Shown here piece by piece: positions 56,323 through 64,000 of a stretch of DNA of 64,000 nt (position 1 is its first letter; each line of letters begins with the position of its first letter). Source of the DNA: Anopheles merus (Eukaryota > Arthropoda > Insecta > Diptera > Culicidae); NCBI RefSeq assembly GCF_017562075.2, contig NC_054081.1, forward strand, positions 5,253,144 through 5,317,143, in the 5' to 3' direction. The notes beneath the pieces were generated by a model. It ran no database searches. It had not been told where the DNA came from and was given only the letters and a program-made list of their open reading frames with translations. The position numbers and the translations under genes are program-made.

Positions 56323-58741
56323 CTAGTCACGCTGCGTCGTCGCTAGCCGTTTTTCCGTCGCCCGCCGCTGCATCCGGGTGCACTTTTCGCAGCTTCGATC
56401 GCGGCGCCAGCACCCATCGTGGTAGCGGGTGCCGCACTGCTCACAACGCACTACGTGCGGCTGCCACGGGAACAGGACGCCCGGTTCCTGCCGCCTGCCA
56501 CCGATACACTTTTCACACACAAACCCTCGGCCAAGGCAAAGCTGTAGCAAGAAAGAAGCGAAAAACACGTGTTGATTGTGGATGTTTTTTTTTTTTGCAA
56601 AATTCAAACAGTTTTTGTGTTACCTCACACGCAAGGATGTGACGCTCGCAGCGGCTTACGATGGAGAGCAGCAGCCGCTGCAGGGTGCCGCTCTTAACGG
56701 CCAGCAAGTCCGCCATTGACCACATGTCAAAGTCGGAGGTAAAGTATTCCGGCACCTCCTGGAAGCAGCGGCGCGTGCTGTGGAATGCGTTCGCGTGCCG
56801 TTAGCCTTTGCTGCGTTGAAATAAAATTGTGCTGCCTTACCTTTCCGAGTGGCGACAGTTCATGATAAAGTCCTTCACGTACTTCACGTTGACGCGGGCC
56901 AGCCGGGCCGCCCGCAGGCTCTTCACGCTGCCGTACAGGTCCGGGCACAGGTGGTTGACGCGGTAGAGCGGCGTGCTCCAGATGTCGCCCAGCACGCGGT
57001 AAGCGAACACGCTCACGGGCAGCACGGTAAAGTCCCACCTGGGTCGGAAAGGGGGAAACGAAAACCCGTTATGAAAGCAAGATAATCCAATACAGTTTTT
57101 TTTGGAATCGATTGCGGCTAGCTCAGAAATTATGTGGAATCGATTCCGGATAGTAGGTCCGGAATCAGTTTCCACATTCGGGTCTGGAATTGGTTCCAGA
57201 ATCGGCTTTGGAAGCGGAATCAGTTCCGAAATTAGTTCCGGAATCGGCTCAAAAATCGGAATCAGCTCCAGAATTGGTTCAGGAATCGACTCCGGAATTG
57301 GTTCCGAACACGGAATCGGAATCGGGTAGGTCCGAAACCGAGCTCCCACCACTAAACTAAATGCCTCCCGGGTGCATCGCCCTCACCTTTGTATAACGCG
57401 CGCAGGGATGATGGCCATCTGGTTCTTGTGACACCCGGAGCAGTTGTACTTCCCGGTGTAGTGGCAGTAGCGATAGCGGCTCAGATAGGCCGGATGCACC
57501 TTAATGCCGCACCCTTCGCACCGATTGCCCTGCCGCTGGATCTGTGCCCGTCGTCTGAACGGATAAAAAAGGCATTCTGTTTAATAATAAAATACAAAAA
57601 TGCTTTCCTCTACCGCCGTAACTTACTCGAGTGGTGGCGGTCGGTAGGTGAAGATCACCTGCGGCCGGGGCGGTGCCCACTCCTGCGTGCCCCGTATCAG
57701 TGTGCCGGCGCCCTCGTGCGCCTGCTGCTGCTCGTCCGGATCGATCACGCCGCCGCTCGGCATCGGCAGCAGCTTCTGCGGTGCGTCCTGCTCCGACACC
57801 AGCCAGAGGAAGTCGCACGCGGACGGCAGCTGCTTGTCGTGGAACTTGCCGAGCAGGCTGATCGCGATCTCCTCCGCCGAGTAGGTCCGCTCGTCGTACA
57901 CGCTTTCCTTCGCCTCGATCGCCTCGCAGCTCTCGTCCGTGTCGGTGCCGTCCGCGTCCCGGCCCGCCTGCTCCGTGCCCTCCCGGCGGCTGCTGCCGCC
58001 CCCGCCGACGCTGTCACCGGCCGCCCCACTGCCGGCCTCCCAGTCGGACAGGTCGCTCGCGGTCCGGTTGAGGCAGGACTTCCACTTCAGCAGCTCGAAC
58101 GTCGAGATGAGCGCCTCCGCCAGCTTGAAGTGCGCATTTTCCTTGTCCAGATCGTTGTTGTTGCGCGAAAAGTAGACCGCTTTAAGGATCGGAATGCAGC
58201 CCTGCTCCGGGTGGATCCGCTCCAGCGGCGAATCGGTCCAGAACCGGCACTGCCCGTCGAACGGTTCCAGCTCGTTGAAGTGTTTGCGCAGCCGACGCCC
58301 CTTTTGCGGCACGAGATCGTCCAGGAAGCCGATCGGGACGGTGCGCTGGCGGGCGGGTGGCGTCACCTGCAGCACATCGCCGTACTCGACCGGACCGGCG
58401 GTGGTGGTGGTGGTGGTGATCACGGTGGGCGTCACTCCCCCTTTCTTTGGGGCCACCGCTGACGTTGCCTGCGCCGTGGCGGGGGGCGGATTTGTGCCGT
58501 CGTGGTAGTTGAACGGAGGTATGCGCTTGCTGGCACTGTTGTGGCTGCTGCTGTTGCTTCCGCTGCTGCAGCGATGCATCACAAAGGCCATCTCTGACTC
58601 ATGGTCCACCAGGTTCGGGACGCTCGGGCAGCGCTGCCCGCTCGCGAGCCGTTCGCCGCCCGTCGCCGCCACCAGCCGATCGGTGCTGCGGGACCGATGG
58701 CGATGTGTCACCGCACTGACCCCATTCTGCCGATCGCTCAT
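56323..58741 (-). CDS. Rubicon: Rubicon autophagy regulator, 617 aa
   Basis: Five exons in phase: 58741-57627, 57554-57387, 57038-56841, 56777-56624 and 56541-56323. The C-terminal Rubicon-homology domain (from about 373) has zinc-binding cysteines: CEGCGIKVHPAYLSRYRYCH, NCSGCHKNQMAIIPARVIQR then WDF, LCLGRGFVCEKC, VRCEQCGTRYHDGC and SCEKC. Upstream, LDKENAHFKLAEALISTFEL, SAEEIAISLLGKFHDKQLPS, LVSEQDAPQKLLPMP and EWAPPRPQVIF match the middle region of Rubicon. By family knowledge it binds Rab7 and the class III PI3K complex and restrains autophagosome maturation. No RUN domain is visible upstream. A further in-phase exon may exist: ATG at 58829 with donor at 58801 and a 58-bp intron would add about ten residues. 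Rubicon rather than PLEKHM1 or DEF8 follows from the middle motifs. Confidence 0.9.
57091..57354 (-). mobile_element. Minisatellite-bearing element (family II), short copy
   Basis: In Rubicon intron 2. On the minus strand it begins TAGTGGTGGGAGCTCGG, then CGTGTTCGGAACCAATTCCG and a GATTCCGGAG-type array, and ends in the family trailer (GAGCTAGCCGCAATCGATTC). Compared with the long copies it lacks the spacer and second array. Confidence 0.65.
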
Positions 58742-59666
58742 CCTGCTTCACTCGTTTCCCCCTGTGCGTGTGTGTGTGCGTGGGTTTGTGCAAAACTCAC
58801 CAAACTGCCCGTAATGCTGCAGCGTCCATTGTGTTAGCCCTTGCCACGCTAAATCGCCCTCACTGGCAGTGAAAATTAAAGCACAATGGGAAAAGGGCGT
58901 ACGTGTGCGTATGAGTGTATATGTGTGTTTGTTGGATTTTACAGCTTGTTTGTCAACATATCGATTGGTGAGGAATTTCGTGATAAGCACGCGAGCTACG
59001 GGGGAGGCGAGAGCGCGAACGCGCCTGACAGCCTGACGTCAAGGCCGTCCGACGGTTTGCGGTTTGCTGGTTGCACGGCAACTTTCGTTTCAATTACTTT
59101 AACTTTGCTATTTTAACTACCGAACGATGATCGGTCTGCTCGAGAAATCCCATCAAGCGAGCGGTGGACAGTGTTTACAAGTTCAGCTTCTTCCATTGCA
59201 TGTTGCTTTTCGAGCATTTTCTGTCGGAGCTGTCAAACACCCTGTGCCTGTCGGACGGCTCAGACAAATTTATTTTACGCGCCTTTTAGATTTGACTAAC
59301 TTTTGCTTCCCTTTCTTTTAGAGGGTAAATGAAGCAATTGAAAACATTACAAAAACATACTTTTTTTTTGTTTTCAAAAGATGAAATGAAGCGCGATATT
59401 ATTTTTTGTCGAAACACGCAACCCGGTTGACAAAAGTGTGCCGATTTTGTCGGATAATGATGTTGTCTAGCGTGCCCGTCCAGCGTGTGATCAAGCAACA
59501 TCAAAACAGCCGCCGCCTATGTCAAGATTGGCCGCCAGATAAGCGCTCAGTTGGGTTATTTTCTATTCCTATGCCGTTGAGCTCATTTTACATTCGTAGC
59601 TTTTATTTTTTTATGAAAAACAAAAACGAATTTTGTGTGCCGTAGATTTATAAAAAATAGATATTT

Positions 59667-60041
59667 CAATAGAACTTCGATTATCCGGGCAGCTCGGCAC
59701 CGACCGAATGCCGGTTAATCGATTTCCACGGATAATTCCACAGAATGTCAAATTCATAAAAAAAATATAAATTTTACTGGTTTTACTAACAATTCACCTT
59801 AAACTAATCGATGAATTACTGATAGAATGTTTAGAGAATCAATAACAATAGATTTAACAATTGTTCTTCATCAAAAATGAAGTTAAAAATATGAATAGAC
59901 GCTAGATAACTTCACAACAAATGTTTTTGCAAAGCAGACCATCGCAGAAAATGTTCACCACGATTGGCCAACTATCAAACTCCTGCAAACGGCTAAGCCA
60001 CTCACGGGTTAATCTGTCCTCGGATAATCAACGTTCTACTG
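59667..60041. mobile_element. pogo-like DNA transposon relic
   Basis: The left end CAATAGAACTTCGATTATCC and right end GGATAATCAACGTTCTACTG are inverted repeats of the pogo/Tigger type (CAGTAGAACNTYGATTATCC). Inside, TGCCGGTTAATCGATT and GGGTTAATCTGTCCTCGGAT echo sub-terminal repeats. It is about 375 bp, non-coding, with diverged ends. Confidence 0.7.
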
Positions 60042-60334
60042 TTTTTAAGTATAAAAAAGGCTACATGACCCACTATAACGATAGGATACATCATTTCCGA
60101 TCGAATTTAGAAGAATGCAACGAAAAAGTTGCATCACAGTTGATTTTATAGGACTTTTTCTAATTTCCCTTAAACTGATGCAGTTGGAGGGAAGTTTAAG
60201 GCTCCGGGATAAGGGAATATGCTCGTAGTCCCGTTTATTCATGCTCGAAAATGTCAATTGAGTTGTTGAGATCTGTATTTTTATTTCTAAGATCGTGCAC
60301 GCATTTTCATTTGAATATGAAAAACAATTAAGTA

Positions 60335-60543
60335 CAGTGGAGCGCCGTTTATTCGTGCTCATCGGGACATGACCTCGCCCGAATATGCGAATAAAACCGA
60401 TAATGAATCAAATGATATTTTTTATCATTTAAAAATTCCTGTTTTTTTTTTCAATTATCTTATTTTTTTATTGACTACATGTTCTTCCAATGAGATAAAC
60501 GGATAGCCGGATAAAAAGTACCCGAATAAACGGCGCTCCACTG
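60335..60543. mobile_element. MITE with CAGTGGAGCGCC ends
   Basis: A 209-bp element with inverted ends CAGTGGAGCGCCGTTTATTC and GAATAAACGGCGCTCCACTG, perfect over 20 bases, flanked by TA on both sides. The interior is AT-rich with GGATAGCCGGATAA. TA duplication and CAGT start suggest a pogo/Tc1-type parent. Confidence 0.9.
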
Positions 60544-60900
60544 TACTATACGATGAATGTCAAATGGGTATGTGTTTATTTTACACAAGCACACACAAGT
60601 TTTATACAAGCACGAATATTGTAAACTTTTCTCTACTGCATCGTTTCTTTGCATGCAGCGTAGAATTCTCTCGCCAAAGTCACTGCCATGAGATGTTGTC
60701 AGTTATTTTCTCAGCCGCAATTGCGATGCGTCTAGCACCGGCAGATCCGCGATGAAGGCTACAGACTGACGTCACACAGCCCAGCCGCCAACAGCCAACA
60801 TTCGCTCGCCGGGGATGCACCCCGCTCAAGGTCAACCGCCAAACTCGGCTAGCATAAACGCACTGCCACCGTTTGACATTTGCGCTGCCGTTCGCACCAG

Positions 60901-62632
60901 AGAGAGAGCTGGTGTGTGTCGCTCGGAACAAAAATAGTGTCGTATTGGGAATCGGGAAAAAAGTTATCCCCGCAGTAGCAGCAGCAGCAGCAGCGAAGCA
61001 GAAAAAAGACAAGAAAAAGAAAGCTTACGCATCCGTGGTAGCGCGTAAGCAAAGCGAAAGCCCTTCTCCTCGTACGGCACGCTGCGTGTGTGCGTGTGGT
61101 GTTTGGTGGGGTGGGTGCAATTTGTGCGTGTTCGATCGCGAACCTTCCGGACGATATCTCTCCCCGGTGGGAAGAGGGGGATCACGGGGAAATAAGGAAC
61201 GGTTGGCAAGGGTTGTTGTCGATTGTGCGGTGTGCTTTCCGTCGCAGCTTGGTGAGGAACCAGGTGAGCAAAGGCATTGCCAGGGTTTACGGGGGAGGGG
61301 GGGGGGGGTGTTGTTTGGGTTAGCGCGAGTGACATTTCCGGAATTGCGGACGGTCGAAACTCTAGAGGAAGCAGTAGAAGCTTCCGGTCTATTCTAATGC
61401 ACTCTCCCCCACACGCACACACACATACACACACATCCAAATCTGCCCGCTTTCCCTCCCGTCGTTTCGCTCGCTTATCGTGCGTGTGCGTGTGTCTATA
61501 TATGTGTGTGTGTTTATGACAGCTGCAGCGCATTCGTTTGCATTTTGCAATCATCTTTACCAAATTTCCCTTTTCTCCGTTGTAGCATCTAAGAGAGAGA
61601 AAGAGAGAGAGAAAGAGAAAGAGAGAAAGTGTGTCCTGCACCATCAACAACAACAGCAACGGCAAGCGCCCGCGAAGACGGCAACGGGACAGCGTCCTCT
61701 TTTTTTCCTCGCCTGTCGTCTACACCACTTCCATCCATTCTCCACCTTCACCTGTCCTCCTCGATCAGCGTTACGCCATCAACAACCGGGCGCATCAACC
61801 GCACACCAGCACCAGCGATCAACCGCCAACCGTGCAACCTAGCCGCGTATCAGCTACCCAGAGCGGCAATCGGCGACCCGCGCGATAAACTCTGGTCGGC
61901 CACACACTGCTGCTGAGCGGCCGGGCCGGCGGAGGGTGGGCAGGCGCAACCGTGTCGGGCAAACGCACCAGACGCCGCAAGCGAGCGGACGCGACGGAGG
62001 AGCCGCGGTGCGGGGACCGGCGCACGGCTAGCACGAGCTCGGACGGGGAGCAACCGCAGGGTGCGGGTGCAGGGCTGGGGATCGGTGTGGAGGAAGCTGC
62101 CGGCAGCAGCAGCAGCTCGGTGCCGGACGAGCAAGCCAAGGGTGAGGAAACAGCAGCAGCAGCAGCAGCGACGACGGCGGCGACGACAACGATCCTAGCG
62201 GAAGGGGAAGGTGCCGATTCCGCCTTCGTGCCCGGCACAACCGCGCTCGACACCGAGGAGCGAGTGACGCCGGAGGAGAAGGAGGAAGCGGAACCGAGGG
62301 GGCAGCGTGACCCGGCCGACGGTGACGGGAGTGGCCACGGTAACAGCGGCTCGGCCGAGCGGAAGCGCACCGGCGCCGACAGCAGCAGCACGTGCGGGTC
62401 AGACGGAGGAGGCGGGCGGGCGGCGGCGGCGGCGGCGGGTGGTGGTGGCATCGCTGGTGGAGTAGCCGAGCGGCCGGACCGACTCGGACCGGACGGCGAC
62501 AATCAGCCCGAACCGCACCGGCAGCAAGACCAAGCGGCGGAGGAGGACGGTGGAGACGCAGAGGAGGGAAGCGAGCAACAGGAAGCGGCACGAGGGCAGC
62601 AGCAGCCGGGCCGGGACGCCAGCGCCAGCAGC
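60901..62632 (+). promoter_or_regulatory. GID4 promoter side and long 5' leader
   Basis: GC content rises after 60.7 kb. A possible non-coding first exon ends AACCAG|GTGAGC near 61264, and an acceptor CCGTTGTAG at 61579-61587 could receive it. From 61889 to 62632 the frame is open and in phase with GID4 for 248 codons, Glu/Ala/Gly-rich, with no ATG; TAA at 61886-61888 closes it upstream. Confidence 0.4.
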
Positions 62633-64000
62633 ATGCCTGTGCGGGTGGATATAGTGCCGCCGCCGCCGAACAACTCCAAACAGCTCGGCGTCACCAAATC
62701 GCTCCTGTACAATGGATCCAAGTTTCGCGGCTCCCAGAAATCGAAGGGCAACGCGTACGAGGTGGAAGTGGTGCTGCAGGTAAGCAGAGGGGGCAGGTCG
62801 CACCGAAAGGTACTGCGACGAACGGAGTGGAGCAATCCGACTCCGATCGGACCTGCCCGATTCCGATGCCGTGTTCGGAATCAATTCCGTAGCTGATTCC
62901 TATGCTGTAATCGATTGTAGATTCCGGACCTGGTTCCGGAGTTGACTCCGGAGCCGATTTAGGATTCGGCTCCGGAATCGATTTCGCGATCAGAATCGGC
63001 GCTGGAATCGGACTTCACCTGGGAATGGCAGTTTGCCCAGGATGACGGAATCAGGATTGACTCTTGAAATGGAGTCAGTTCCAGAATGAGAATCAGTTCT
63101 TGAATAAGAAGTTTCCGAAGCGAAATCAGCCCTTGAATCTCCATGAGAATGGACCGTTTCCAAGTAAATTTGGTAAATTTGCGGCTTTCAATACGTAGGA
63201 CCCAAACGCCTATTCTTATGGAGATGCCAAAACCGACTCCGTTTCGAATCCGATTCTGATTTCGGAGCCAATTGCAATTATAGTACCGATTTCGATTCCG
63301 GAACCGTTTCCGATTGCGGAACCAAAACCGGAGCCGATGCCGGAACGAATTCCAGAACCGATTTCGGAACCAATTCCGAATCCGATTCCGGAGCCAATTC
63401 CGGAATCAATTCTGGAGCCGATTTCGGAGCCGATTCCGGAACCAATTCTGGAGCTGATTTCGGAACCAGTTCCGGAGTCGATTTCGGAACCAATTCCGGA
63501 ACCAATTTTGGAACCGATTCCGATTCCCGAACCAATTCCGAATCCGGAGTCGATTTCGGAGCTGATTCCGGAAACTGAATCCGGACCTACTCTCAGGAAT
63601 CGATTCCAGAATACTTAGCAGCTAGTCGAAATCGATTCCGACAAAAACTTCAGTTTTTCCCCTAATTTTATATTTTTCATCACTAATTTCGAACCCCTTT
63701 TCTATCTTTCTTTCTTTTTGACCCATTACCAGCACGTTGACGAAGCAAACTCTTATCTGTGCGGATATCTCAAAATCACCGGACTGACGTTCGAGTTTCC
63801 CACCCTGACGACCTTCTTCGATGGTGAAATTATCTCGAAAAAGTATCCCTTCCTGACGCGCAAATGGGACGCGGACGAGGATGTAGATAGAAAGCATTTT
63901 GTAAGTGTTTGTCTCTGTGTGTGTGTGTGTGCAATCGGTTACGGACGGTTGGCATTTGATGTTGTTCTTTGCACTTGCATTTGCAGGGAAAATTTGCTGC
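62633..64000 (+). CDS. GID4: GID4/Vid24 substrate receptor of the GID/CTLH ubiquitin ligase (3' part outside window)
   Basis: Exons 62633-62779, 63733-63900 and 63987-64000 (cut by the window end), all phase 0 (CTGCAG|GTAAGC, TACCAG|CACGTT, CATTTT|GTAAGT, TTGCAG|GGAAAA). GID4 recognises proteins with N-terminal proline or related degrons for the CTLH E3 ligase. The ATG gives MPVRVDIVPPPP, closely like the human MPVRTE start. The beta-barrel then begins: SLLYNGSKFRGSQKSKGNAY then EVEVVLQ, HVDEANSYLCGYLKITGL, PTLTTFFDGEIISKKYPFLT and RKWDADEDVDRKHFGKF, nearly identical to vertebrate GID4. The remaining barrel lies beyond base 64000. Intron 1 carries a family II repeat element. The upstream open frame without ATG may encode an extension through a CTG start or an upstream exon. 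Confidence 0.95.
62814..63685 (+). mobile_element. Minisatellite-bearing dispersed element (family II), copy 2
   Basis: In GID4 intron 1. The order of parts matches the 13.4 kb copy: leader with GTGTTCGGAATCAATTCCG (62871), short array, spacer with GGACCCAAACGCCTATTC (63198), long array of GATTCCGGARCC units, and trailer CGACAAAAACTTCAGTTTTT ending TTTTCATCACTA. The first array is shorter and the second longer than in copy 1. Confidence 0.7.

Larger units (their letters stand above)
58830..60900. other. Intergenic, AT-rich, with two DNA-transposon relics
   Basis: The start of the stretch should hold the Rubicon promoter. From 59.3 to 60.7 kb it is AT-rich. Apart from the two inverted-repeat elements listed separately I see nothing coding. 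Confidence 0.5.

Noticed and set aside
63278..63618. Second set of Pro/Glu/Ile repeat proteins
   Set aside because: Same 12-bp array inside GID4 intron 1; no independent start or splice evidence.
1..64000. CRISPR arrays, prokaryotic defence or operon structures
   Set aside because: All genes are spliced metazoan genes; the repeat arrays are degenerate tandem units without unique spacers.

Overview
The window is nuclear DNA of an Anopheles mosquito, probably a member of the gambiae complex. This rests on split genes with GT-AG introns, GC-rich coding exons in AT-richer non-coding DNA, insect-type orthologues (alpha-PS1 integrin, licorne-type MAP2K), and several copies of a short tRNA-derived SINE with a (GAA)n tail that resembles the Anopheles SINE200 family. 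The species and the SINE name are from memory. Drosophila mew, lic and REG are, as I recall, all on the X, so an X-linked segment is an inference.

Layout: (1) 0.1-2.2 kb, last exon and long 3' UTR of histone H2A.Z (+). (2) 2.5-5.0 kb, a convergent gene for an unrecognised Gln/His-rich secreted protein (-). (3) 7.8-9.2 kb, a 29-bp degenerate satellite. (4) 11.9-24.8 kb, an eight-exon integrin alpha subunit of alpha-PS1/laminin-receptor type (-). Its introns hold a minisatellite-bearing element, a deleted mariner and two copies of an 0.8-0.9 kb palindromic element. (5) 28.1-29.0 kb, proteasome activator PA28-gamma/REG (+). (6) 29.7-33.4 kb, a transposon graveyard (SINE, copia, RTE, minisatellite, MITE). 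(7) 33.8-39.7 kb, a 990-residue pancreatic-type lipase with unusual additions (-). (8) 44.0-45.2 kb, MKK3/6 (licorne) (+). (9) 49.2-53.8 kb, an MFSD11/UNC93-like transporter (+). (10) 53.8-55.2 kb, a three-exon, 88-residue precursor-like protein (-) with a Gly-Lys-Lys amidation site after Asn-Gly-Arg-Phe. It is built from exons too short to stand out as ORFs. (11) 56.3-58.7 kb, Rubicon (-). (12) 62.6 kb to the end, start of GID4 (+).

The genes do not form a pathway; they are independent metazoan loci. The strongest candidate for something undescribed is the small peptide precursor at 53.8-55.2 kb. Next are the dispersed elements made of short degenerate repeats between conserved leader, spacer and trailer sequences, where two families share TAGTG-type termini. 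I saw no prokaryotic system, CRISPR array, rRNA gene or free-standing tRNA gene. Splice sites were read by eye; all reported coding exons join in phase.
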